The notes under the pieces: generated by a model
Database searches by the model: none
What the model saw: only the letters and a program-made list of their open reading frames with translations
What the model was told of the DNA's origin: nothing
Program-made: the position numbers and the translations under genes
Source of the DNA: Hydrogenophaga flava NBRC 102514
GTDB lineage: Bacteria; Pseudomonadota; Gammaproteobacteria; Burkholderiales; Burkholderiaceae_C
Length of the DNA stretch: 64,000 bases
NCBI RefSeq assembly: GCF_001571145.1
Contig: NZ_BCTF01000012.1
Span: 1-64,000, forward strand
Direction: 5' to 3'
Shown: piece after piece, positions 7,623-15,123 of the stretch
Position numbering within the stretch: position 1 is the first letter of the stretch
Layout: every line of letters begins with the position of its first letter

Positions 7623-8978
7623 TCAGGCCGGCCACCGCAGCGAGAAGCGCGTGGTCATCGGCGCCACCCCGTTGTCGCGCTCCAGCTGAGCGCCCAGCTC
7701 TTCGGCGATGCGCTCGACCAGGCGCAGGCCCAGCCCCAGGCCGGACGAGGCCTGCGCCGGAGGTGCGGTGACGCCGGTGCGCTGGCCATCGTCGCTCACC
7801 GACACGCCCTGGCCCCGGGCATCGCGCCACACCGACACCTCCACCTGGGTGCCCGGCGGCGTGTGGCGCAGTGCGTTCTCGATCAGGTTGCGCAGCGCCA
7901 GTTCCAGCAGCATGGGCTGGACCCGGACACGCACCTCGCCCTGCTCCTGCACCAGCGACATCTCGTGGTCGCTCTCGTAGGCCAGCTGGGCGTGGGCCGA
8001 GATCAGGTGGGCGGCCATCTCGCCCAGCGCGGTGTCCAGTACCGCATCGCCGGCCTGCGCCTGTTGCCCGGCGCGCTGGGCGCGCGCCAGGTCCAGCAGC
8101 TGGGTCAGGATGCGGCCGGCGCGCAGGGCCTCCTGCTCCAGCCGTGCCAGCCGCTGCGGCGAGGGGTCGGCCTGCGCGGCGCGGGCCTGCAGCGTGATCG
8201 CGGTCAGCGGCGTGCGCAGCTCGTGCGCCACGTCGGAGGCGAACTGGCGCTCGCGCTGGGCCTGCGCCTGCAGGCCGTCGACCATGGTGTTGATCGCCGT
8301 CACCGTGCTGGAGAACTCGTGGAAGCGGTGCTGCGTGTCCAGCCGCTGCCCGGCAAAACCGTCGAGCGCAGCCACCTCGTCGGACAGCTGGTCCAGCGGG
8401 CGCAGACCGCGGCGGATGGTCCACCACATCACCAGCGCCACCAGCGGCAGCAGGATCAGGGACGGCGAGGCCAGGTGCTCGGCGATGTCGCTGGCCAGCA
8501 CATAGCGCTTCTTCAGGTCCAGCAGGGCGGCCACGCGGCGCTCGTGGCCCTCGCCGCGGTAGGTCTCGAAGTAGGCCCGCCAGTTGTGCGGTTCGCCGGC
8601 GGCGTCGCGGACCACCACCGTCACCAGCCCCTTCTCGGGCAGCGTCGACAGGTCCAGACCGGCGGCGAGCTGGTCGCTGTCCGTCACCAGGCGGCCGTTG
8701 TCCCAGACCAGGATCGCCACGTCCTGCGCGTACTCGTGCACGTCCTCGCGCGGCACGGGCAGGGGGGCCGACACTGGTCCCTGGTTCCAGGACGCCGAGC
8801 CCAGCCAGAGCTGCGCCACCGCGACCAGGTGGCCGTCGGTGAACTTGCGTGTCTCGCGCAGGCTGGTGCTCCAGCCCACCGCGACGATCACCACCCAGAC
8901 CGCCAGCTGGGCCGCGAGGGTCCAGATCAGCAGGTGGCGCGACAGCGTGCGGCGCGTTGGGACCAGCGACAGCTTCAC
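7623..8978 (-). CDS. pmrB: PmrB/QseC-like sensor histidine kinase
   Basis: A 451-residue kinase: TM1 about 17-36, periplasmic region about 40-170, TM2 about 170-188, a HAMP-like linker, then HisKA with FASDVAHELRTPLTAI (phospho-accepting His252), N-box LRNLIENALRHTPPG, a DDG-type G1 box and SSGLGLGLRLVERI G2 box. The start overlaps the response regulator stop by 4 bases. The arrangement regulator-kinase-eptA plus a matching PmrA box supports a PmrB-type role (sensing envelope damage, metal or cationic peptides), although the periplasmic sensor is longer than that of enteric PmrB and closer to the QseC/TctE branch. The symbol is assigned by context. Confidence 0.88.
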   Translation of the reverse strand: MKLSLVPTRRTLSRHLLIWTLAAQLAVWVVIVAVGWSTSLRETRKFTDGHLVAVAQLWLGSASWNQGPVSAPLPVPREDVHEYAQDVAILVWDNGRLVTDSDQLAAGLDLSTLPEKGLVTVVVRDAAGEPHNWRAYFETYRGEGHERRVAALLDLKKRYVLASDIAEHLASPSLILLPLVALVMWWTIRRGLRPLDQLSDEVAALDGFAGQRLDTQHRFHEFSSTVTAINTMVDGLQAQAQRERQFASDVAHELRTPLTAITLQARAAQADPSPQRLARLEQEALRAGRILTQLLDLARAQRAGQQAQAGDAVLDTALGEMAAHLISAHAQLAYESDHEMSLVQEQGEVRVRVQPMLLELALRNLIENALRHTPPGTQVEVSVWRDARGQGVSVSDDGQRTGVTAPPAQASSGLGLGLRLVERIAEELGAQLERDNGVAPMTTRFSLRWPA

Positions 8979-9706
8979 AGGCCTGCGGCGTTGTCAGCCG
9001 GTTTCGCCGCGGGCGGCTCCTGGGGTACGAAGTAGCCCACGCCGCGCACGGTCTTGATCAGCGATTCGCCCAGCTTGCGGCGCAGGTGGTGCACGTGGAC
9101 CTCGATCGCATTGCTCTCCAGCCCTTCGCCGAAGCCGTACATCGCCGATTCCAGCCGCGCCTTGGACAGCACCTGCGGCTTGGCCTGCAGCAGGGTCAGC
9201 AGCAGCGCGAACTCCTTGCCACCCAGCGCCACCGGCAGGCCGGCGCGTTCGACCGAGCGTGTGGCCGGGTCGACCACGATGTCGCCGTATTCGATCACCG
9301 GCTTGCTGCGGCCGCTGGCGCGCCGCAGCATGGCGCGCAGGCGGGCCAGCAGTTCGTTGGGGTCGAAGGGCTTGACGATGTAGTCGTCGGCGCCCTCGTC
9401 CAGCCCGAAGATGCGGTCGCTCACGCCGTCGCGCGCGGTCATGATCAGCACCGGCAGGTCCCGCTGCGGCAGGGTGGACTGGCCCGGCCGGCGCTCGCTC
9501 TGGCGCCGCAGGCGGGTCAGCAGGTCCAGGCCGTCGCCGTCGGGCAGGCCCAGGTCCAGCAGCACCGCGTCGAAGGGTTCGACGCACAGGGCCGTCCACG
9601 CCGACTCCAGCGTGCCGCACACGTCCACCGCATAGCCGGCCTGCCGCAGCGACAGGCTCAGGCCGCTGGCAATACCGGGATCGTCTTCCACCACAAGTGC
9701 ACGCAT
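8975..9706 (-). CDS. pmrA: PmrA-like OmpR-family response regulator
   Basis: A 243-residue regulator. Receiver: MRALVVEDDPG start, Asp51 in LLDLGLPDGDG, TARDGVSDRIFGLDEGADDY, and Lys in VKPFDPNELLARLR. There is an insertion in the beta4-alpha4 region (SERRPGQSTLPQRDLP) compared with typical members. The DNA-binding domain ends with SNAIEVHVHHLRRKLG and IKTVRGVGYFVP. The ATG at 9706 is preferred to an in-frame TTG at 9739 because it starts the receiver strand directly. The promoter region carries a perfect PmrA-box match at 9764-9780 followed by GATAAT, so it is probably autoregulated and also drives the kinase and eptA. Confidence 0.9.
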   Translation of the reverse strand: MRALVVEDDPGIASGLSLSLRQAGYAVDVCGTLESAWTALCVEPFDAVLLDLGLPDGDGLDLLTRLRRQSERRPGQSTLPQRDLPVLIMTARDGVSDRIFGLDEGADDYIVKPFDPNELLARLRAMLRRASGRSKPVIEYGDIVVDPATRSVERAGLPVALGGKEFALLLTLLQAKPQVLSKARLESAMYGFGEGLESNAIEVHVHHLRRKLGESLIKTVRGVGYFVPQEPPAAKPADNAAGL

Positions 9707-9748
9707 GTTCTTCAGGACGGCGCAGGGCCCATCGGTCAAAGAAACCGA

Positions 9749-9780
9749 ATTATCCCGGCACCCCTTAAGGCCCTCTTAAA
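9749..9780 (-). promoter_or_regulatory. PmrA box (9764-9780) and -10 element (9749-9754) for the regulator-kinase-eptA operon
   Basis: Read on the minus strand: TTTAAG-AGGGC-CTTAAG, a perfect fit to the YTTAAK-N5-YTTAAK consensus of PmrA, then 9 bases, then GATAAT as -10. This places a start site about 35 bases before the ATG at 9706. The same box lies 24 bases upstream of the divergent PAP2 phosphatase start, so one site may serve both directions; in the plus direction it reads CTTAAG-N5-CTTAAA and no good -10 follows. Confidence 0.7.
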
Positions 9781-9804
9781 GTCCGACAACGAGCATGCGG
9801 CGCC

Positions 9805-10527
9805 ATGTCTCCTGTCCGCCCTCCTGTTGTTTCCACCGCAAACGCCATCGCCCGCGCCTGGCTGGTGTTGCTGCTGCTGACGCTGGGCTGGGACGCCGCG
9901 GGCATGGACCTGCCGGTGATGAGCCAGATCGGGACCAGCGCCGGCTTTCCATGGCGCCACCACCCGCTGCTGGAAACCGTGCTGCACGACGGCGGGCGCC
10001 AGCTGGCCACGCTGGCCTATCTGATGCTGTGGGGCTGGGTGCTGTGGCCTGCGGCCAGCGGTCCTTCGCGGCGCGAGCGCGGGACCGTGCTGGTGCTGGT
10101 CACCCTGTCGATGCTGACGGTAAGCCTGCTCAAGCAGGCCAGCCGGGCCAGCTGCCCCTGGGAGTGGAGCGCCTTCGGCGGCACCGCCGTCTACACCTCG
10201 CACTGGAACCTGCTGACCGGCGACGGTGGCGCCGGCGGCTGTTTCCCAGGGGGGCACGCGTCGTCCGCCCTGTCGTTTCTCGCACTGTGCCTGCCCTGGC
10301 TGTGGTCGCCCGTGGCCGGGCGGCGGCGCGCCCCGGGCTGGCGCTGGCTGGCCGCCGTGCTGCTGGCCGGTGGCCTCGCGGGGGTGACGCAGACCCTGCG
10401 CGGCGCCCACCCACCCAGCCACACCCTCTGGACCCTGGTCATCTGCAGCGCAATCGCGCTGGCCGGGTGGCGGATGGCGCGGCCCTGGCTGCGCGCAGAG
10501 TCCGTTCAGCGCCCGGTCACGCTGTAG
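9805..10527 (+). CDS. PAP2-family membrane phosphatase, probable lipid A or undecaprenyl-pyrophosphate phosphatase
   Basis: A 240-residue polytopic membrane protein. The three PAP2 active-site elements can be located: KQASRASCPWEW (about 110-121, the KX6RP-type element), GGHASSALSF (about 150-159, the PSGH-type element with catalytic His) and RGAHPPSHTLWT (about 199-210, the SRX5HX3D-type element with catalytic His; the usual final Asp is replaced). Six hydrophobic segments. Divergent from a PmrAB-eptA operon across a shared PmrA box, so it is probably induced with it. Possible jobs are removing the lipid A 1-phosphate (LpxE-like), phosphorylating/dephosphorylating lipid carriers (LpxT-like), or recycling undecaprenyl phosphate. 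The 3' end overlaps the convergent epimerase by 22 bases. Confidence 0.85.
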   Translation: MSPVRPPVVSTANAIARAWLVLLLLTLGWDAAGMDLPVMSQIGTSAGFPWRHHPLLETVLHDGGRQLATLAYLMLWGWVLWPAASGPSRRERGTVLVLVTLSMLTVSLLKQASRASCPWEWSAFGGTAVYTSHWNLLTGDGGAGGCFPGGHASSALSFLALCLPWLWSPVAGRRRAPGWRWLAAVLLAGGLAGVTQTLRGAHPPSHTLWTLVICSAIALAGWRMARPWLRAESVQRPVTL

Positions 10528-11516
10528 TAGTCGACGTACCAATCCACGAACCGCTGCACACCGAGCCGCAGCTCGGTGCCGGCGCGGACCCCGAACTGGC
10601 TCTCCAGCCGCGAGGTGTCGGCCCAGGTGTCGGGCACGTCGCCGGCCTGCATCGGCAGGAAGTTCTTGACCGCCTCGCGGCCGCAGGCTCGCTCCAGACA
10701 GGCGATGAATTCCATCAGCGGCACGGGACCGTTGTGGCCCACGTTCAGCACGCGGTGCGGCACCTGGCCCTCGCCGGCCTGCGGCGGCTGCGCGGCCACC
10801 GCAAGCACCGCATCCACCACGTCGTCGACGTAGGTGAAATCGCGCCGCAGGTTCCCGTGGTTGTAGACGTCGATGGGCCGGCCTTCGAAGATCGCGCGCA
10901 CGAACTTGAAGATCGCCATGTCGGGCCGGCCCCAGGGTCCGTAGACGGTGAAGAAGCGCAGCGCCGAAGCCGGGATGCGGTAGAGGTGGCTGTAGCTGTG
11001 CGCCATCAGCTCGTTGGCCTTCTTGCTCGCAGCGTAGAGCGAGATCGGAGAGTCCGTGACCATGTCTTCGCGCAGCGGCATCTCGCGCGCGGCGCCGTAG
11101 ATGGAGCTGGACGAGGCGTAGACCAGGTGCTTCACGCCGCTGTGGCGACAGCCTTCGAGCACGGTGAGCATGCCGGCCAGGTTGCTGTCCAGGTAGGCCA
11201 TGGGCTGCTCGACCGAGTAGCGCACACCCGCCTGCGCCGCCAGGTGCAGCACGAGGTCGTAGCGGCCGCCGGCGAACAGGCGCGCCACGCCGTCGCGGTC
11301 GGCCAGGTCCATGCGGTGGAAACGGAACCCCGGCCGCGCCAGCAGGCGATCGAGCCGCGCCTGCTTGAGAGCCGGGTCGTAATAGGCGCTCATGTTGTCG
11401 ACGCCGTCGACCTGCAGTCCGCGGTCCAGCAGGCGCTGGCTCAGGTGGTAACCGATGAAGCCCGCGGCACCAGTGACCAGCACACGCGAAGCAGGGGAAA
11501 CGTCCAACAGGTTCAT
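10506..11516 (-). CDS. UDP-glucuronate 4-epimerase-like NAD-dependent epimerase
   Basis: A 336-residue extended short-chain dehydrogenase/epimerase. NAD site VLVTGAAGFIGYHLS (residues 12-26), the LHLAAQAGVRYSVEQP motif, serine triad SSSSIYG and catalytic YAASK, plus FFTVYGPWGRPDMA, which is characteristic of nucleoside-diphosphate-uronate epimerases (UDP-GlcA to UDP-GalA, LspL/Cap1J type) rather than GalE. Its start overlaps the end of the GT39 gene by 4 bases. As last gene of a PmrA-box operon with a polyprenyl-phosphate sugar transferase and an ArnT-like enzyme, it plausibly supplies UDP-galacturonate as sugar donor for lipid A decoration. Confidence 0.88.
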   Translation of the reverse strand: MNLLDVSPASRVLVTGAAGFIGYHLSQRLLDRGLQVDGVDNMSAYYDPALKQARLDRLLARPGFRFHRMDLADRDGVARLFAGGRYDLVLHLAAQAGVRYSVEQPMAYLDSNLAGMLTVLEGCRHSGVKHLVYASSSSIYGAAREMPLREDMVTDSPISLYAASKKANELMAHSYSHLYRIPASALRFFTVYGPWGRPDMAIFKFVRAIFEGRPIDVYNHGNLRRDFTYVDDVVDAVLAVAAQPPQAGEGQVPHRVLNVGHNGPVPLMEFIACLERACGREAVKNFLPMQAGDVPDTWADTSRLESQFGVRAGTELRLGVQRFVDWYVDYYSVTGR

Positions 11517-13234
11517 GGCAGCACACCCTCGGTCACGGGGCGGTAGACAAAACGGCGCGGGCGCAACGGCGGCTCACAGGTGGCGCGCATCGAGGCCGGT
11601 CCGTAGACCACCCATTCGCGGCGGTGCGCCTCGCCCAGGGAATCGGTCTTGGCCACATCGAAACAGGTCAGCTCGGCGTCGGTCGGGGCCAGCAGATGGC
11701 GGCCGGGTTGTTCCTTCATCCACTGCCAGGCGTTGCGCTCCTGCTCCGCCAGCGGCGCGAGGTAGCTGAAGTGGGTCAGCGGGCGGTGGCTGAACAGCAG
11801 GAACTGTTCCTTGAAATAGAGCAGGCCCAGCTCCGACGTCGGGGGCAGACGCTGCTCGATCTGCTCCATCATGGCCTGCGGCGTGCGGTACGGGTCGACC
11901 TTCGGCCAGACCAGCAGCGAGACGAACACCCAGATCACCAGACTGGTCGCGGCCAGCCGCTGCAGCAGGTCGCGACGGCGGATCAGAACCAGCAGTATCA
12001 GCAGCGCACAACCCATCGCCACCAGCGGCAGCGAAAGCGTGGTCACCGCATCCGCGTAGTCGGGCACCTTGCGCAGCAGCTTGTCCGGAGAGACCTTCAG
12101 CGCCACCCCCAGCCCCGCCAGCGCCACGGCGATCAGCAGCAGCAGGCCCTGGAAGAACCCGCTGGTGCGCGCGGCGGCCACGCTCCCACGCACCCGCACC
12201 CAGAGGGCCCCCACCACCAGCGCCAGCATGGGCAGCGCCGGAAACATGTAGACCTCGCGCTTGCCCGAGCTCAGCGAGAAGAACAGCAGCACCAGCCCCA
12301 CCCAGGTCAGCAGCACGCGAGCAGGCCGGTCTTCTCGCAGCAGTGCCACCAGCGGCTTGAAGAACACCAGCAGCAGCAGCGGCAGCGGAAACCAGACCGT
12401 GGGAATCGCCTGGGTGAAGAAGTAGTGCCAGGGTTTGACGTGGTGCCAGGCATTGACGAAGCGCTCGCCGGTCTGGCGGAACAGCAGGTCGTTGCGGTAG
12501 GCGACCATGGTGTCGGTGCCGATGCTGTGCACCTGCCAGAGCATGGGACCGAGCCACAGCGCGATCACCGCGAGCATGACCGCCAGGCCCGAGGCCAGCT
12601 TCCAGCGCCAGACCCTCCCGCCCCCCGACTCCGGGTTTCTTACCCAGATCGCCAGGGGCAGCAGCATCAGCAGGGGCAGAAAGCCCACGCCCTTGCTCAT
12701 GATGCCCAGCGCCATCGCGGCCCAGGCGGTGAAGTACCAGCCCCAGTGCGGGCCGCTGAAAAAGTGCCGCAGCAGGCCGTAGCAGCCCAGTGTGATCCAG
12801 AAGGTCACCACTGCATCGATCTGCGCCGCCTTGCCCTGCAGCAGGAACTGCGGCGTGCACACCAGCACCAGCAGCGCCGCCAGCGCCACCTCGCGGCCCC
12901 ACAGCCGGCGGCCGATGTCGAGCACCAGCAGCAGCGTGCCGACCGAGGCCAGCGCGCTGGGCAGCAGAAACGAGAGCTTGAGGTTGCCCACGAGCGCGAA
13001 CGCGAAGGCACTCAGCCACATGAACACCGGCGGCTTGTCCGGGTAGGGCTCGCCGCCGCGGGTGGGGAACAGCCACTGGCCGCTTTCGACCATCTCGCGC
13101 GCCACCTGGGCAAAGCGCGGCTCGTCCGCCGGCCAGGGGTAGCGCAGCCCGATGCCCAGCAACAGCACGATGGCGGTGGCGGCCAGCCAGAACAGCGTCT
13201 GGCGACGGATCAGGTCGTCAGTGTGCGGCGGCAT
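11513..13234 (-). CDS. ArnT-like GT39 glycosyltransferase (polyprenyl-phosphate-sugar: lipid A transferase)
   Basis: A 573-residue polytopic GT-C enzyme. The first periplasmic loop has DEPRFAQVAREMVESGQW followed by EPYPDKPPVFMWLSA, the classic acidic DEP motif and PDKPP loop of the ArnT/PMT family, where the acidic residue is catalytic. About 11-13 hydrophobic helices follow, then a soluble C-terminal domain (about 440-573). Enzymes of this family move a sugar from undecaprenyl phosphate to lipid A phosphates (Ara4N by ArnT, galacturonate by Rgt proteins). No arnA/arnB genes are present here, and the downstream neighbour is a UDP-GlcA 4-epimerase, so a uronic acid donor is more likely than Ara4N. 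The epimerase start overlaps its stop; its own start overlaps the VTT gene by 17 bases. Confidence 0.88.
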   Translation of the reverse strand: MPPHTDDLIRRQTLFWLAATAIVLLLGIGLRYPWPADEPRFAQVAREMVESGQWLFPTRGGEPYPDKPPVFMWLSAFAFALVGNLKLSFLLPSALASVGTLLLVLDIGRRLWGREVALAALLVLVCTPQFLLQGKAAQIDAVVTFWITLGCYGLLRHFFSGPHWGWYFTAWAAMALGIMSKGVGFLPLLMLLPLAIWVRNPESGGGRVWRWKLASGLAVMLAVIALWLGPMLWQVHSIGTDTMVAYRNDLLFRQTGERFVNAWHHVKPWHYFFTQAIPTVWFPLPLLLLVFFKPLVALLREDRPARVLLTWVGLVLLFFSLSSGKREVYMFPALPMLALVVGALWVRVRGSVAAARTSGFFQGLLLLIAVALAGLGVALKVSPDKLLRKVPDYADAVTTLSLPLVAMGCALLILLVLIRRRDLLQRLAATSLVIWVFVSLLVWPKVDPYRTPQAMMEQIEQRLPPTSELGLLYFKEQFLLFSHRPLTHFSYLAPLAEQERNAWQWMKEQPGRHLLAPTDAELTCFDVAKTDSLGEAHRREWVVYGPASMRATCEPPLRPRRFVYRPVTEGVLP

Positions 13235-13901
13235 GGGCGTGTTCTTTCTTGAAGCGCCGCAGGCGCTGCTTGAAGCCGTGGTGGTAGAGGTACAGGCCTA
13301 GGCCTGTGGAGATCACCAGCATCAACAGGCTCATCCACAGCTGCGAGCTGTCGTGCAGCGCGATGCCGGACCCGGCGTAGGCAAACAGCAGCATCTGCGG
13401 CAGGTAGCCCAGCAGGCTGCCGAAGAACACCGCCACCGGGCGCAGGTCCGACAGCGCCGCGGCGATGTTGGTGACCAGGTTGCTGCCGACCGGCAGCAGG
13501 CGGACCACGCAGACCCAGACCCAGGTGTCCTCGGCCAGCACGGCCTTGATCAGCTCGATCTTCTGCGCGTGCTTCTGCCGCACCCAGTCGAAACCGAGCC
13601 GGTGCACCGCGGCCATGGTGAGCATGGCGCCGAAGCCCGTGAGCAGGGTGCCGATCAGCCCACCCTGCCAGCCACCGAACAGGAAACCACAGGAAAACGC
13701 CAGCACCTGGCGCGGACCGCCCAGCGCGGTGTAGACCACAGAACCCAGGATGAAGACCGGCCAGGCAATGGTCCAGTGCTGCTGGAACAGCCGCTGCAGC
13801 AGCACCTCCTCGGTCACCGGCCCCCACCAGCCCAGGTGCAGGGACAGGAAGGCCAGCGTCAGGACCGCGGTCAGCAGCAGGGGCTTAGTGAGGCTTTTCA
13901 T
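13218..13901 (-). CDS. VTT-domain (TVP38/TMEM64, DedA-like) membrane protein
   Basis: A 227-residue inner-membrane protein with about five to six helices. The VTT/SNARE-associated core is visible: YTALGGPRQVLAFSCGFLFG then a glycine-rich GGLIGTLLTGFGAM and the conserved RLLPVGSNLVTNIAAAL (about 131-147), equivalent to the R-x-x-P-x-x-x-x-x-N motif of this superfamily. DedA and VTT proteins include undecaprenyl-phosphate translocases. Its position between a polyprenyl-phosphate sugar synthase and an ArnT-like transferase, both overlapping it by 17 bases, suggests it moves the lipid carrier, either the sugar-loaded form (the ArnEF role) or the empty one. That assignment is inference. Confidence 0.85.
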   Translation of the reverse strand: MKSLTKPLLLTAVLTLAFLSLHLGWWGPVTEEVLLQRLFQQHWTIAWPVFILGSVVYTALGGPRQVLAFSCGFLFGGWQGGLIGTLLTGFGAMLTMAAVHRLGFDWVRQKHAQKIELIKAVLAEDTWVWVCVVRLLPVGSNLVTNIAAALSDLRPVAVFFGSLLGYLPQMLLFAYAGSGIALHDSSQLWMSLLMLVISTGLGLYLYHHGFKQRLRRFKKEHAHAAAH

Positions 13902-14676
13902 GCGCAGCGAGCGTGCGGACCTGCGCGATCACCGGGCGCTTGCCGCGCCGGGTCAGCCACACCACACCGGCCATGTCGACCAGGCCGACCCACAGCCGGT
14001 TCCAGGCGTTGTACTTGGAGACGCCGGCCTGGCGGGCGCGGTGGTTCACCGGTACCACGCGGATCGCGCCGCCCAGTCGCAGCACCAGCGCCGGCAGGTA
14101 GCGGTGCATGTGGTCGAAGTAAGGCAGCTGCAGCCAGGTGGCGCGCGGAATCAGCTTCAGGCCACAGCCGGTGTCGGGCACCTGGTCGTTGAGGATCTTC
14201 TGCCGCACCGCGTTGGCGATGCGCGACTGGAACTTCTTCCACTCGGTGTCCTGGCGGTTCTTGCGGTAGCCGGCGATGCAGAAATGCTCGCCCTGCGCCT
14301 CGGTCTCGCGCGCGCTGCGCAGCAGGGCCGGCATGTCGGCCGGGTCGTTCTGGCCGTCGCCATCGATGGTGATCAGGTAGCGGCCCCGCGCCTGGCGGGC
14401 CGCGCTCATCAGCGCCGTGCTCTGGCCCACACTCTTTTCGTGGCGGATCAGGCGGGCGGCCGAGCCCAGTTCGGCGCAGCGCTGCAGGAACTCGTCGCCG
14501 GTGCCGTCGTCGCTGCCGTCGTCGACCAGCACGATCTCGAAGCGGCATTCGGGTCGCAGTGCGGCGACCACCTCGGCCACCAGCGAGCCGATGTTGCCGG
14601 TCTCGTTTTTCGCAGGAATCAGCACCGACACCAGCGGCTCGGCGCCAGCGGCAGCGGCCGCAGCAAGTTCAGTCAT
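13885..14676 (-). CDS. GT2 polyprenyl-phosphate glycosyltransferase (DPM1/ArnC/RgtE-like)
   Basis: A 263-residue GT-A enzyme: PLVSVLIPAKNETGNIGSLV start, LVDDGSDDGT donor-site motif (about residues 49-58), TIDGDGQNDPADMP (DxD about 104-106) and VPDTGCGLKLIPR with the AGVSKYNAWNRL tail of dolichol-phosphate mannosyltransferase-like proteins. One weak hydrophobic stretch near the C-terminus (MAGVVWLT); the two C-terminal helices of ArnC are absent. It probably loads a hexose or hexuronic acid from the NDP-sugar onto undecaprenyl phosphate. ATG at 14676 is preferred to an in-frame TTG at 14706. First gene of the operon behind the PmrA box at 14730-14746. Confidence 0.88.
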   Translation of the reverse strand: MTELAAAAAAGAEPLVSVLIPAKNETGNIGSLVAEVVAALRPECRFEIVLVDDGSDDGTGDEFLQRCAELGSAARLIRHEKSVGQSTALMSAARQARGRYLITIDGDGQNDPADMPALLRSARETEAQGEHFCIAGYRKNRQDTEWKKFQSRIANAVRQKILNDQVPDTGCGLKLIPRATWLQLPYFDHMHRYLPALVLRLGGAIRVVPVNHRARQAGVSKYNAWNRLWVGLVDMAGVVWLTRRGKRPVIAQVRTLAAHEKPH

Positions 14677-14729
14677 GTCAGGAAATCCGTGGAGCGCAGC
14701 GGCCAAACCAAAGATGGTCGCGGAAGCGC

Positions 14730-14746
14730 CTTAAGCAGGCCTTAAG
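14730..14746 (-). promoter_or_regulatory. second PmrA box, upstream of the lipid A glycosylation operon
   Basis: CTTAAG-GCCTG-CTTAAG on the minus strand, a perfect match to the PmrA consensus with the 5-base spacer. It ends 53 bases before the ATG at 14676. The following sequence has only a weak -10 (CATCTT at about 14711-14716), as expected for an activator-dependent promoter. It is the same spaced repeat as the box upstream of the regulator operon at 9764-9780, which argues against chance. Confidence 0.7.
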
Positions 14747-14787
14747 GTTGGTTTCAGCCGACGCTCCCGATTGTCCCACTCACCGCC

Positions 14788-15123
14788 TCACCAGCCCAGA
14801 CCGATGTGCAGCGGCAGGTAGACCGCCATGCCGGAGACGATGGTGCCCAGCACGCCCTTGCGCCAGAAAAAATAGGCTGCGCCCACCACCGCGGCAAACA
14901 GCCGCGCATCCATCCAAGTCTGCACCAGCTGCCCCTGGCTCATCACGATTTCGGGCAGCACCACGGCCGAGAGCGCGGCAATCGGCGCGTACTGCAGGCC
15001 GCGCTGGGCCCAGTGGGGCAGGGTCCAGGGCCGGTCGGAGATGAGAAAGAAGCCGCGCGTGATCACCGTGACCACGCCCAGCGCAACGATGGTCAGCACG
15101 GTGTGCAGGTCAATGTCCGGCAT
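14788..15123 (-). CDS. azlD: AzlD-family branched-chain amino acid exporter subunit
   Basis: A 111-residue protein with four predicted helices (about 7-25, 40-60, 70-88, 92-110). The segment TVITRGFFLISDR and RGLQYAPIAALSAVVLPEI match AzlD (small subunit of the AzlCD/YgaZH exporter of valine, leucine and isoleucine or analogues). Its start overlaps the end of azlC by 14 bases, the usual arrangement for the pair. Last gene of the def-fmt-azlC-azlD string. Confidence 0.9.
   Translation of the reverse strand: MPDIDLHTVLTIVALGVVTVITRGFFLISDRPWTLPHWAQRGLQYAPIAALSAVVLPEIVMSQGQLVQTWMDARLFAAVVGAAYFFWRKGVLGTIVSGMAVYLPLHIGLGW

Noticed and set aside
10506-14676. Reading the lipid A operon as a standard Ara4N (arn) operon
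   Set aside because: No ArnA, ArnB or ArnD-type protein is present, the GT2 lacks the C-terminal membrane helices of ArnC, and the donor-making enzyme is a UDP-uronate 4-epimerase.
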